Of a DNA stretch of 64,000 bases, positions 30,001-39,647 are shown in pieces (the first letter of the stretch is position 1; each line of letters opens with the position of its first letter). Where the stretch lies: assembly GCF_000368765.1 (NCBI RefSeq), contig NZ_KB849655.1:275962-339961 (forward strand), given 5' to 3'. A model generated the notes under the pieces. The model was not told the DNA's origin, did no database searches, and saw only the letters and a list, made by a program, of their open reading frames with translations. The DNA comes from Acinetobacter junii CIP 64.5 (lineage in GTDB: Bacteria; Pseudomonadota; Gammaproteobacteria; Pseudomonadales; Moraxellaceae). The position numbers were made by a program, and so were the translations under genes.

Positions 30001-31095
30001 TTAGCTTGAACGCTGAATAAGAAAATAATCTGAAATAAGTCGTGCTGACCAAGATGAAGTTTGCCAGCCTTCATAAAATCCACAGTGGCTTCCTTTTTTC
30101 GTTGTAATCACAGCAATATTATCCATTTGCTCTATAGCAGATTTATATGGATGAAAGTTTTTGATCGAGCACACAGGATCATCTTCAGAGTTTAGAATCA
30201 TCAATGGAATTTTTATATTTTGAAAAACATATATCGGATTAATCGCTTTACAGTAGCTCTCATAATCTCTAAAACCTGCCATTTCAAAATAGACTTTTTC
30301 AAACTCTTCAAGAGTTGTTGATGCTAAAACCTTTTCTAATGAATCAAGCTGTTTCCATGTAGATTGGTAAGGATAAATAAAATGTTTAAACAATTTTTTC
30401 GTCATTAACTTTGTGTAAAACGGATGAACATTTTTGAATCCAATTTCGGTGTTATAACCAGGACACATCGCAAATGCAGCTTTAAAAGGTGTGTCTAGAC
30501 CTTGTTCACCCAAATAACGCACTAATAGTCCAGTTCCAGCAGAAGAACCAACAGCATACAAATCAGACTCAGGAAATATATGTTGAATATGCGTAAGTTG
30601 TTCTTTCAAATCATCTGTCGATCCAAAAAGTGAAATGCGAGGTACAGGCATTGGTAAACCAGCGTGCCCACGACGTAAACATAGCGCGATTCTCCATCCT
30701 GTGTATTGATGCAAATCTTTTACTAGTTCTCGCATACTTTCAGGTGAACCCGTAATGGTATGCATAATAACAATCGTCGGTGTTTGCTTAGGCAAGTCGT
30801 ATCCATACCATGCTATTCCTGTAACACCACCATCCTGCATAGTGAGTTGTTCAATACGATCATATTGAAGCTTTATCGTTTTTTTTCTAATAACATCAAA
30901 ATACAACAGATGCATGTGATTGTTAGACAACCAAGGTGTTGGGCGGTACTTTTGTTTTAGCTGAGGCAATTTCTCTAAGATATTTTTAATCTTTCCATTT
31001 GGTGAATAATATGTCTTTGGTTTCTCTGCACCAACCACAAGATCAAATAACTCTAAGCCCAAAACTTTAATTTTATTTAAATTAGAAATACCCAT
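30001..31095 (-). CDS. Alpha/beta hydrolase of the YheT (AB hydrolase 4) family
   Basis: A 364-residue cytoplasmic hydrolase. The N-terminal SNNHMHLLYFDVIR stretch, the oxyanion HTITGSPESMRELV, the nucleophile elbow AVGSSAGTGLLVRYLG, the acid in LNSEDDPVC and the histidine in GSHCGFYEG are all as in YheT/ABHD1-3 proteins. These act on esters or lipids, and their bacterial substrates are poorly known. The ATG at 31095 is used; a TTG three codons earlier is possible. It follows an SGNH hydrolase gene by 19 nt, so the two are probably one transcription unit of lipid/ester hydrolases. Confidence 0.82.
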   Translation of the reverse strand: MGISNLNKIKVLGLELFDLVVGAEKPKTYYSPNGKIKNILEKLPQLKQKYRPTPWLSNNHMHLLYFDVIRKKTIKLQYDRIEQLTMQDGGVTGIAWYGYDLPKQTPTIVIMHTITGSPESMRELVKDLHQYTGWRIALCLRRGHAGLPMPVPRISLFGSTDDLKEQLTHIQHIFPESDLYAVGSSAGTGLLVRYLGEQGLDTPFKAAFAMCPGYNTEIGFKNVHPFYTKLMTKKLFKHFIYPYQSTWKQLDSLEKVLASTTLEEFEKVYFEMAGFRDYESYCKAINPIYVFQNIKIPLMILNSEDDPVCSIKNFHPYKSAIEQMDNIAVITTKKGSHCGFYEGWQTSSWSARLISDYFLIQRSS

Positions 31096-31114
31096 AGATG
31101 ACAATAGCCTTAAA

Positions 31115-31831
31115 TTATGAGGTGAAGAATTCTCGCACTAACGACGCGACCTGTTTCCCCCAGATCTCGTAAATTTCTTTACTTGGATGAAACCCATCTA
31201 TAGCCATGGGTAGATTCATCTCTTGAAAATGTTCAAGATCAAATTCAATAAACTTAAATATTGGTTCAGTTGATAAATAGCCTTGTAATTTTTTATTCAT
31301 TTGTTGAGCATGTTTTCCAAATATCCAAGCAAGTGGATGAGGTAAAGCTGGAAAATGCTGCATAGGTGGAACACCAGTTACAATAATCAATTTTGGATCA
31401 AATTTCTTTCGTAATTCGGTAAACAATTGTTTTTGCTGCTTTATCCACAAGCGAGTTGAGGTAAGTTTAGTCACGTCATTTACCCCAATTGAAGTGACGA
31501 TCACATCATAAACTTGCGGCTTTAAAGCATTAATTGCATCAATGACTTGTCTAGTATTATTACCAGTTTTAGCATGTAAAGCCCATGTCAGTTTATATTC
31601 ATTCATAAGCTGTGAAAGTAATACGCCTGAAAGAGCTTGATGCTGATATTCAACACCAACTCCTGCAGCAGCAGAATCACCTAAAATAAGCAATGATAAT
31701 GGTCGACCAAGACCTACAATTCCTTGACGTTCTCCAATTGGCTCTATAAATTTTGGTGTACGTTGTTTAACAACAATTCCTTGAGCAACTATGACTGGTA
31801 GTAGAAATAATGTCGATATTTTTAACCACAT
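31115..31831 (-). CDS. SGNH/GDSL-family esterase or lysophospholipase
   Basis: A 238-residue protein with an N-terminal hydrophobic segment (LKISTLFLLPVIVAQGIVV) that serves as signal or anchor. The four SGNH blocks are visible: LGDSAAAGVG (Ser), the Gly in AKTGNNTRQ, the Asn in SIGVNDVTKL, and DGFHPS with the Asp-His pair. It is expected to act as an esterase in the periplasm or at the inner membrane. It is upstream of a YheT-type hydrolase gene and downstream of an NTF2-like gene in the same orientation. Confidence 0.85.
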   Translation of the reverse strand: MWLKISTLFLLPVIVAQGIVVKQRTPKFIEPIGERQGIVGLGRPLSLLILGDSAAAGVGVEYQHQALSGVLLSQLMNEYKLTWALHAKTGNNTRQVIDAINALKPQVYDVIVTSIGVNDVTKLTSTRLWIKQQKQLFTELRKKFDPKLIIVTGVPPMQHFPALPHPLAWIFGKHAQQMNKKLQGYLSTEPIFKFIEFDLEHFQEMNLPMAIDGFHPSKEIYEIWGKQVASLVREFFTS

Positions 31832-31864
31832 CTTAATTCAAATTTACTTAGGCTATTTTTAATA

Positions 31865-32272
31865 TTAAGTAGCTTGATATTGGGAGATTCTTTGACCCAT
31901 TTGCTCTGCTAAGGCAGCCAAACCACTCATTGGCCGAATCATCACTTCAAAATCAATAATTTGCCCTCGATCATTGAAGCGAATCATATCGATACCTTTT
32001 AATGATTTACCACTCACATTCGCACTAAATTCTAGCACTACATTTTCACCATCTTCCGTAAAGAACTCACGATGATAAGTAAAGTCCTGAAAAACTTGGA
32101 TAACATTGGTCAAAATAAAGAAAACAACCTGTTTCCCTTCATACGGTTTATAAGCGACAGGTGATCTAAATACCACTTCATCTGCTAATAAATCATTTAA
32201 GATGGACATATCATTGGTTTCTAACATTTGATGCCATTTTTTGATTGATATTTGAGTTGTTGCAAGTGTCAT
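31865..32272 (-). CDS. NTF2/SnoaL-like protein
   Basis: This 135-residue protein of the cone-shaped NTF2-like fold begins MTLATTQISIKKWHQMLETND, with DMSILNDLLADEVVFRSPV and a strand-rich C-terminal half ending RPMSGLAALAEQMGQR. The ATG at 32272 has AGGA about 7 nt upstream; upstream codons overlap the fadH terminator and are excluded. Such proteins can be isomerases, hydrolases or simple binding proteins, and no catalytic set is obvious. It lies between fadH and the esterase genes. Confidence 0.75.
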   Translation of the reverse strand: MTLATTQISIKKWHQMLETNDMSILNDLLADEVVFRSPVAYKPYEGKQVVFFILTNVIQVFQDFTYHREFFTEDGENVVLEFSANVSGKSLKGIDMIRFNDRGQIIDFEVMIRPMSGLAALAEQMGQRISQYQAT

Positions 32273-32304
32273 TTTTATTGTCCTATTAAATTTATATGGT
32301 CTTG

Positions 32305-32340
32305 AAAAGGGCATTTTCTTAAAATAGAAAACACCCTTTT
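32305..32340 (-). terminator. Terminator after fadH
   Basis: On the minus strand AAAAGGG (complement of 32334-32340) pairs with CCCTTTT (complement of 32305-32311), with a nested TTTTCT/AGAAAA inner stem. It lies 6 nt after the fadH stop. Confidence 0.65.
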
Positions 32341-32345
32341 ATTTA

Positions 32346-34442
<2,097 letters not shown>

Positions 34443-34444
34443 TT

Positions 34445-34460
34445 ATGCAACATTTTGCAT
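34445..34460. promoter_or_regulatory. Palindromic operator 2 between fadH and padR-like gene
   Basis: ATGCAACATTTTGCAT keeps 13 of the 16 bases of operator 1. It lies 34 nt upstream of the PadR-family start, a near mirror image of operator 1's position relative to fadH. The 42-bp spacing puts both on the same face of the helix. Confidence 0.6.
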
Positions 34461-34494
34461 AATCTTCATAGTCACATTTTATTTTTGGATGTTT

Positions 34495-35055
34495 ATGTCT
34501 CTTGCCCATGTTTTATTGACGAGTTTATTAGAAAAACCAAGCACTGGTTTCGAACTTGCTCGTCGTTTTGATCGCTCTATGGGCTTCTTTTGGAACGCGA
34601 CACATCAACAAATTTATCGTGAACTCAATGGAATGCTCAAAAAAGGTTGGATATCAACCATTGAAGAAGAAACAACAAACAGTCGTAAAAAAACATATCA
34701 AGTCGAACAATTAGGTCGCATACAATTAGCTGCATGGATCGAGCAACAAAGTGAACCTGCGCAACTAAGAGATGATTTGATGGTTAGGTTGAGGGCTGAA
34801 GCACAATTAGGTGGCAATACGATATTACCTGAATTGATTCGCCACTTAGAGTTACACAAAGAGAAGTTAAAATTGTACCAAGCCATTCATGACAAAGACT
34901 TTAAAAATAACGAGCCAACAAATCGTATTTTATTTATTCATAAAATGATTCTTGAACTCGGTATTATTAAAGAAAATGAATGGATAAAATGGTTACAGAA
35001 AATGATCCCTCAGCTCAAAAAGTTTGAGGAAGCGGACAAGATTGGAGAAAAATAA
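34495..35055 (+). CDS. PadR-family transcriptional regulator
   Basis: A 186-residue regulator with the PadR winged helix (MSLAHVLLTSLLEKPSTGFELARRFDRSMG…HQQIYRELNGMLKKGWI) and a C-terminal dimerisation helix bundle of the Vir_act_alpha_C type. The ATG at 34495 is chosen over one two codons earlier because SLAHVLL is the usual family start. It is divergent from fadH and overlaps the next gene (an alpha/beta hydrolase) by one base, TAATG, so it is co-transcribed with it. It probably senses a fatty-acid- or aromatic-type ligand; the effector is unknown. Confidence 0.85.
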   Translation: MSLAHVLLTSLLEKPSTGFELARRFDRSMGFFWNATHQQIYRELNGMLKKGWISTIEEETTNSRKKTYQVEQLGRIQLAAWIEQQSEPAQLRDDLMVRLRAEAQLGGNTILPELIRHLELHKEKLKLYQAIHDKDFKNNEPTNRILFIHKMILELGIIKENEWIKWLQKMIPQLKKFEEADKIGEK

Positions 35056-35975
35056 TGCCGTTTTACACCATGCCTGATAAAGAAAAATTATTTGTACGAC
35101 GTGTTGGCGAAGGAGAACCTGTACTCGTCTTATCAGGACTTGGTATGCAAAGCTGGCAATGGCTACCTTTTTTATTTTCCAATCGCAATCAATATGAATT
35201 TATTATCCCAGATTGGAGAGGATTCGGCGGCTCTAAAAATTGTGGAATTCCATCAATGGATGCTATCTCAAGCCATTGAAATGATGTAGATGCACTCATC
35301 AAACTGCTTAATTTAGACCAGTTTATCCTGATGGGATATTCTATGGGTGCAACAACCGCTATGCATGGAATGAAACATGGTGATTTAGCTAAAAAAATTA
35401 AAGCCTACCTTCATATTGATCAAACACCAAAAATTGCTGTTGATGATACTTGGCAATATGGTCTATTTGGAACAAAGTATTCTCAATTCAAAAGTTTACT
35501 TCTCGATATTCAAACACTTTTATTGGATTATAAGTCTGCAAAAAGGCTTGAAAATTTACCTAAAGACATTCGATATCAACTTGTAAGTCTTTGGGGTGCA
35601 TTTATTGAGTTACAAAGCAATAATGCTTATAGTCCAAAAATCTTTAAACTGGCATTAAATCGACCAGTTTTACAAAAGTATTTACTACCTATTCAACGAC
35701 TAGACTATTTACTTTGGTATGTTGAAAATTATCTGAATCATGATGAAGATTACCGTGATGCCATCAGTCAATTAGAGTGTCCAACAACGTTCTTTATTGG
35801 CCGAGACTCTACGCTTTATCCAGAAACTGGACAAACTTTAGTTGCTAATAGTCTAGCAAATGCTCAAACAATCTATTTTGAACGTTCAGGGCATACTCCC
35901 TTAATTACCGAACCAAGAAAATTCTCTCAAGAAATTGGGCGTTTTCTTAGTAGTAATTCATTGGATGCTGCATAA
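35055..35975 (+). pseudogene. Alpha/beta hydrolase interrupted by an in-frame TGA
   Basis: One frame runs from the ATG at 35055 to 35975, with a single TGA at 35277-35279 (…AISSH*NDVDALIKLL…). Before it are the oxyanion strand LVLSGLGMQSWQW and PDWRGFGGS. After it come the nucleophile elbow MGYSMGA, the acid in FIGRDSTLYPE and the histidine in SGHTPLITEP, so the fold is complete if TGA is read through. TGG (Trp) to TGA is the simplest change. The fragment before the stop lacks the catalytic serine. It is coupled to the PadR gene. It may be a real nonsense mutation or a base-call error; there is no sign of a selenocysteine element. Confidence 0.82.
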
Positions 35976-35986
35976 AAAATACAATA

Positions 35987-36017
35987 AAAAAGCCAATCAA
36001 CAAGATTTGCTTTTTAT
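35987..36017. terminator. Weak bidirectional terminator between the hydrolase pseudogene and aroG
   Basis: AAAAAGC (35987-35993) and GCTTTTT (36009-36015) form a short stem between convergent genes. Confidence 0.45.
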
Positions 36018-36023
36018 GATCAA

Positions 36024-37064
36024 TCAGGATCTCATTTGCTCAGCGATTTCCAAGAGAACTTGTTCAGTTTTATCCCAACCTAAACAACCATCCGTTACCG
36101 ACTGACCGTAAGTCATATTACATGAAATCTTTTGATTTCCATCAACCAAGTGGCTTTCGATCATCACACCACGTACTTTGGATTCTGCACGTTCTGCAAT
36201 AATTTGTTTTAGTACATTTGGTTGCTGTAATGGGTCTTTACCACTATTGCCATGACTACAATCAATTACTAATGCAGGTAAATGTTTATGTTTGAAGTGC
36301 ATCGCTTGAATTGAAGCCAAATCATAATTTGTACCATGGTTTGAACCACGCAAAATTAAATGCGGTAAAGGGTTACCATTGCTATGCAAAATAGCAGGTA
36401 AACCTTGCTGAGTCATTCCAAGGAATTGATGACCATTTAAAGCAGATTGAATTGCATCCAAAGCAATCTGAATCGAACCATCAGTACCATTTTTAAAACC
36501 AATACTATATGGCATATGGCTTGCGATCTCACGATGAATCTGAGATTCACTTGTACGTGCCCCAATAGCTCCCCAAGCCAACAAGTCATCAAAATAACCT
36601 GTTGCCATCGGACTTAAAATTTCACTCGCGATCGGCAAACCTTTTTCAATAAGCTGAATATATAGCTCACGAGATTTTTCTAATCCCAATTGTAAATCTG
36701 ATGATCCATCTAGGTTTGGATCATATAAAAAACCCTTCCAGCCAACTGTTGTACGTGGTTTTTCAATATAAGCGCGCATTACAAGAAATATTTGATCTTT
36801 AACTTTTTCTTGGAGTTTTTGTAGGCGATCAGCATATTCAAGTACTGCGATAGGATCATGAATCGAGCATGGACCTGTAATCACCATAAGTCGAGGATCA
36901 TGACCAGATAAAATATTCTGAATCGTTTGACGATGTTTTGAAATTTGCTGCGCTAAATTTGCAGACAATGGATACTGCGCTTTGAGTTGTGATGGCAAGC
37001 TAAGCATTGATTCTTTTATTTGCGTTTGTGATGATTGTTTCAAAGCCGTATTTAAAGCATTCAT
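36024..37064 (-). CDS. aroG: 3-deoxy-7-phosphoheptulonate (DAHP) synthase, class I
   Basis: This 346-residue enzyme condenses PEP and erythrose 4-phosphate, the entry step of aromatic amino acid synthesis. Signature blocks are MVITGPCSIHDP, MRAYIEKPRTTVGWKGFLYDP, GARTSESQIHRE, LRGSNHGTNYD and the metal site CSHGNSGKDP. The ATG at 37064 has AAAGGA 7 nt upstream; an ATG two codons earlier is too close to that site. The 330-nt leader carries an aromatic-rich leader peptide and a strong terminator, so transcription is probably attenuated by charged aromatic tRNAs. Which amino acid feeds back on the enzyme cannot be told by eye; AroG/AroF/AroH types are similar. Confidence 0.92.
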   Translation of the reverse strand: MNALNTALKQSSQTQIKESMLSLPSQLKAQYPLSANLAQQISKHRQTIQNILSGHDPRLMVITGPCSIHDPIAVLEYADRLQKLQEKVKDQIFLVMRAYIEKPRTTVGWKGFLYDPNLDGSSDLQLGLEKSRELYIQLIEKGLPIASEILSPMATGYFDDLLAWGAIGARTSESQIHREIASHMPYSIGFKNGTDGSIQIALDAIQSALNGHQFLGMTQQGLPAILHSNGNPLPHLILRGSNHGTNYDLASIQAMHFKHKHLPALVIDCSHGNSGKDPLQQPNVLKQIIAERAESKVRGVMIESHLVDGNQKISCNMTYGQSVTDGCLGWDKTEQVLLEIAEQMRS

Positions 37065-37099
37065 TTTCATTTCCTTTGGACTGAAATCAGCCCGAGTAT

Positions 37100-37192
37100 T
37101 TATTTGAGCAAGAGTGATCTAAGTGATGTTGATTTTTTTGCAAAGTAAAACCAAGAAATCTTGCTAAAATATGAAATGTTTGATGTATACAT
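37100..37192 (-). CDS. Small aromatic-rich ORF (30 aa) between the attenuator and aroG
   Basis: An ATG at 37192 follows a strong ribosome site (AGGAGAAATATT) and opens 30 codons that include SYFSKISWFYFAKK, with two Tyr, three Phe and one Trp in 14 residues. It ends at 37100, 35 nt before the aroG ATG. A GGGCTG/CAGTCC hairpin lies between its stop and the aroG ribosome site. It could be a second, translational leader sensing aromatic supply, or a small basic protein. Chance cannot be excluded, but the ribosome site is among the best in this region. Confidence 0.5.
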   Translation of the reverse strand: MYTSNISYFSKISWFYFAKKSTSLRSLLLK

Positions 37193-37225
37193 AATATTTC
37201 TCCTAAATTAATGAATCTTAAAGCA

Positions 37226-37257
37226 TAAAAAAACCTGATCGGTGTTGCCGATCAGGT
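37226..37257 (-). terminator. Attenuator terminator in the aroG leader
   Basis: Perfect 10-bp stem: ACCTGATCGG (37233-37242) pairs with CCGATCAGGT (37248-37257) around a 5-nt loop, followed on the minus strand by seven Ts. It stops transcription about 160 nt before aroG and about 50 nt after the leader peptide stop. GGTTGCC, just after that stop, can pair with GGCAAC in the upstream arm and loop, which would form an antiterminator. Confidence 0.85.
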
Positions 37258-37304
37258 ATTAACTGGTTGGGCAACCCTTTCGCTGCCCGAAACGCATCAG
37301 GCAA

Positions 37305-37361
37305 CTAGATATATTGCCAAAAGTAAAAGTATGCGTTCGTGTTTACAGTATGCTTTAACAT
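37305..37361 (-). CDS. aroG leader peptide (18 aa, aromatic-rich)
   Basis: Reads MLKHTVNTNAYFYFWQYI and stops with TAG. Six of the last eight residues are aromatic (Y F Y F W and Y). Such a run just before the stop, 50 nt ahead of a strong terminator and upstream of the first aromatic pathway enzyme, is the arrangement of pheA/trp-type attenuation leaders. The ribosome site is weak (GAAATAAAC). It overlaps no other gene. Confidence 0.75.
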   Translation of the reverse strand: MLKHTVNTNAYFYFWQYI

Positions 37362-37399
37362 GTTTATTTCAAATATCTTAAAAACTGTTGCTTAGTTCT

Positions 37400-37428
37400 A
37401 AGTTACGCACTATTTCTGTATTTGACAA
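37400..37428 (-). promoter_or_regulatory. Possible promoter of the aroG leader transcript
   Basis: On the minus strand, TTGTCA (complement of 37423-37428), a 17-bp spacer and TAACTT (complement of 37400-37405). This puts the start point roughly 30 nt upstream of the leader peptide ATG. The -10 is a poor match. Confidence 0.4.
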
Positions 37429-37672
37429 GCACTTTTTATGTTTTTTTGATTTTACCTAAAAAATAGACAGTAATTGATCTTTTAGCCAAGCTTCAATAAA
37501 ATAGCACAAAAATCCATCACCACGAGTATACGCCAATGAAGTAAGTCCTATTTTACATCATCAAATTCAATTTCTTTTTTGATGTGCAAAATAGACTTAT
37601 CTATGGTTGAACCACTCATATTCTAAAACTGATTTCGATCTATTTTTGCATATCCTGTTTATGAGGTTTCTT

Positions 37673-39244
37673 ATGACTCAACAGGCATGTGTCGTTTCAA
37701 ATTTATCGCTAGAACTAGCACAAAGCAAACTATTTACTAATTTATCTTTCCAACTTCCAATTGGACAATTCACTGGTTTAATTGGAAGAAATGGACAAGG
37801 CAAATCTCTTCTGATGTCTATTCTTGATGGAGAAAAAACAACTCTACCCTATTCAGGTAAAATATCTTGGTTACACCCACATCAACATCTTCACCAGTTT
37901 CAACGTATCCAATCAGCGACTATTGCTGAGACACTGGAAATAGAAGACTTATATTTTTGTTTTGAACGCATTAATAATGGGACTGCAACATTGACTGATT
38001 TTGATCAAGTTGAACATCTTTGGCATTTACCTTCTGAATGGCAACAACTATTAGAAAGTGCAGACTTACCCACTGATCTAGGTAAAAGTACAAATCAATT
38101 AAGTGAAGGACAAAAGACTAAACTTGCACTATGTCGTTTATTCTTACTTAAAGATCATTATTTATTACTAGATGAACCGAGTAATCATTTGGATACGCAA
38201 GGAAGAAAATGGCTCGCTCAGCAAATGGAACTACATCCAACAGGCGGACTCATTATTAGTCATGACCGCCTACTACTCGCTCATGTAGAAGGTATTTTCA
38301 ATTTAAACCACTTAGGTTTGCACTACTATGGAGGAAATTATGATCTTTATCACCGACAGCATCAGTTGCAAATACAAGCATTATCTCATTCAGTTCTACA
38401 AGAAAAGCGTGATTTGAAACAACTCAAAGAGCAACAACATCAAAGCCAAAAGAAAGCACAAAAAAGAAAGAAAACAGGTGAGAAATTAAGAGCTTCAGGA
38501 TCTCAAGCGACAATCTTACTTGATGCAAAAAAGGAGCAATCTGAACAATCACTCTCTCAACTAAAAAAACAACAGATCAAACAGCTTACTCAAGCAAAAG
38601 ATGAATTACAGCATAAACAACATCAACTGGAATATTACAAATCACAATCATTTGAGTTTACACATCCTACAAAAATATCAGGAGAAATATTACGCTGTTA
38701 TGAATTAAAAATAGCTTACGCCAGTACAAATCCAATTCAGCTTGCGATTAAAGCAGGAGAAAAAATACATTTGAAGGGTGTAAATGGTTGCGGTAAATCG
38801 ACTTTTTTTAAAACTATTCAAGGTTTAATCAAACCTATAGCTGGAGAAATCTATTCAAATGCGAAATTATTATATTTAGATCAGAATTTTTGTTTACTCA
38901 ATCAAAATATATCCGCTTATGAGTTTCTTAAAAGTATTGACTCAAATCTATCTGAGCAACAAATACGAACAGCTTTAGGAAATCTACAAATTCGTAGAGA
39001 TAAATCGCTTGCTCCGATAAGTACTCTGAGTGGTGGAGAGCGTTTAAAGGTCGCTTTAGTTGCTTTGAAATTCCAAACAGTTGAACTATTACTCTTAGAT
39101 GAGCCAGACAACCATTTAGATATAGAATCACGAGAACTTTTAGCTCATGCTATCCGTTCATTTCATGGTTCCGTCATCTTAGTTTCTCATGATGAGCTCT
39201 TTGTAAAAGAATGCAGCATAGAAGAAAGTTATTTATTGAATTAA
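37673..39244 (+). CDS. ABC-F family ATPase (ribosome-associated type)
   Basis: A 523-residue protein with two ABC ATPase domains and no membrane segments. Domain 1 has Walker A GRNGQGKS, signature LSEGQKTKLAL and Walker B LLLDEPSNHLD. A Lys/Gln-rich coiled linker follows (about 250-345), then domain 2 with GVNGCGKST, LSGGERLKVAL and LLLDEPDNHLD. ABC-F proteins bind the ribosomal E site to rescue or regulate translation, and some give antibiotic resistance. The subfamily is not clear. The ATG at 37673 has GAGG upstream and is preferred over one 22 codons earlier. A hairpin separates it from the convergent ynfA-like gene. Confidence 0.88.
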   Translation: MTQQACVVSNLSLELAQSKLFTNLSFQLPIGQFTGLIGRNGQGKSLLMSILDGEKTTLPYSGKISWLHPHQHLHQFQRIQSATIAETLEIEDLYFCFERINNGTATLTDFDQVEHLWHLPSEWQQLLESADLPTDLGKSTNQLSEGQKTKLALCRLFLLKDHYLLLDEPSNHLDTQGRKWLAQQMELHPTGGLIISHDRLLLAHVEGIFNLNHLGLHYYGGNYDLYHRQHQLQIQALSHSVLQEKRDLKQLKEQQHQSQKKAQKRKKTGEKLRASGSQATILLDAKKEQSEQSLSQLKKQQIKQLTQAKDELQHKQHQLEYYKSQSFEFTHPTKISGEILRCYELKIAYASTNPIQLAIKAGEKIHLKGVNGCGKSTFFKTIQGLIKPIAGEIYSNAKLLYLDQNFCLLNQNISAYEFLKSIDSNLSEQQIRTALGNLQIRRDKSLAPISTLSGGERLKVALVALKFQTVELLLLDEPDNHLDIESRELLAHAIRSFHGSVILVSHDELFVKECSIEESYLLN

Positions 39245-39250
39245 TCTTAA

Positions 39251-39282
39251 ATCAGCATGGCAAATGAATTTGTCATGCTGAT
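39251..39282. terminator. Hairpin between the ABC-F gene and the convergent ynfA-like gene
   Basis: ATCAGCATG…CAAAT pairs with ATTTG…CATGCTGAT with one internal mismatch. It is a long stem without a strong T run. Confidence 0.55.
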
Positions 39283-39284
39283 GA

Positions 39285-39647
39285 TTAGCGAACTAAACCT
39301 TGTGGTTGTAAAATAATAATTGCCGCACCACATAACACGATAAGTACACCTAAAATATCCCAACGGGATAACATCACTTGATCGATGTAACGTAACCACA
39401 ACAGTGCTGTAAAAATATATATCCCGCCATATGCCGCATAAATACGACCTGAAGCTACTGGATGTAATGTAAGCAGCCATACAAAAATAGCTAAACTTAA
39501 TGCTGTGGGTATCCACAACCAATGTGACTTCCCTTGATTCAAAATCAAGTATGGAAAATAGCAACCTAAAATTTCAGCAATAGCTGTAATGAAAAATAAC
39601 CCAAACACTTTGAGTATTTGGGTTATAGAAGATGACAATTCAAACAT
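39285..39647 (-). CDS. YnfA/UPF0060 family small membrane protein
   Basis: This 120-residue protein has four membrane helices and the family signature [15 protein letters not shown] near the N-terminus, with [21 protein letters not shown] in the third helix region. It is related to the SMR transporter fold. E. coli YnfA homologues have been linked to drug efflux, but the native role is unsettled. Its ATG overlaps the clpA stop codon by one base (TAATG), so it is translated from the clpA transcript. Confidence 0.85.
   Translation of the reverse strand: MFELSSSITQILKVFGLFFITAIAEILGCYFPYLILNQGKSHWLWIPTALSLAIFVWLLTLHPVASGRIYAAYGGIYIFTALLWLRYIDQVMLSRWDILGVLIVLCGAAIIILQPQGLVR

Noticed and set aside
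35277..35279. Selenocysteine reading of the in-frame TGA
   Set aside because: The codon is not at a catalytic Cys position of the fold, and no SECIS-like stem-loop is visible just downstream.
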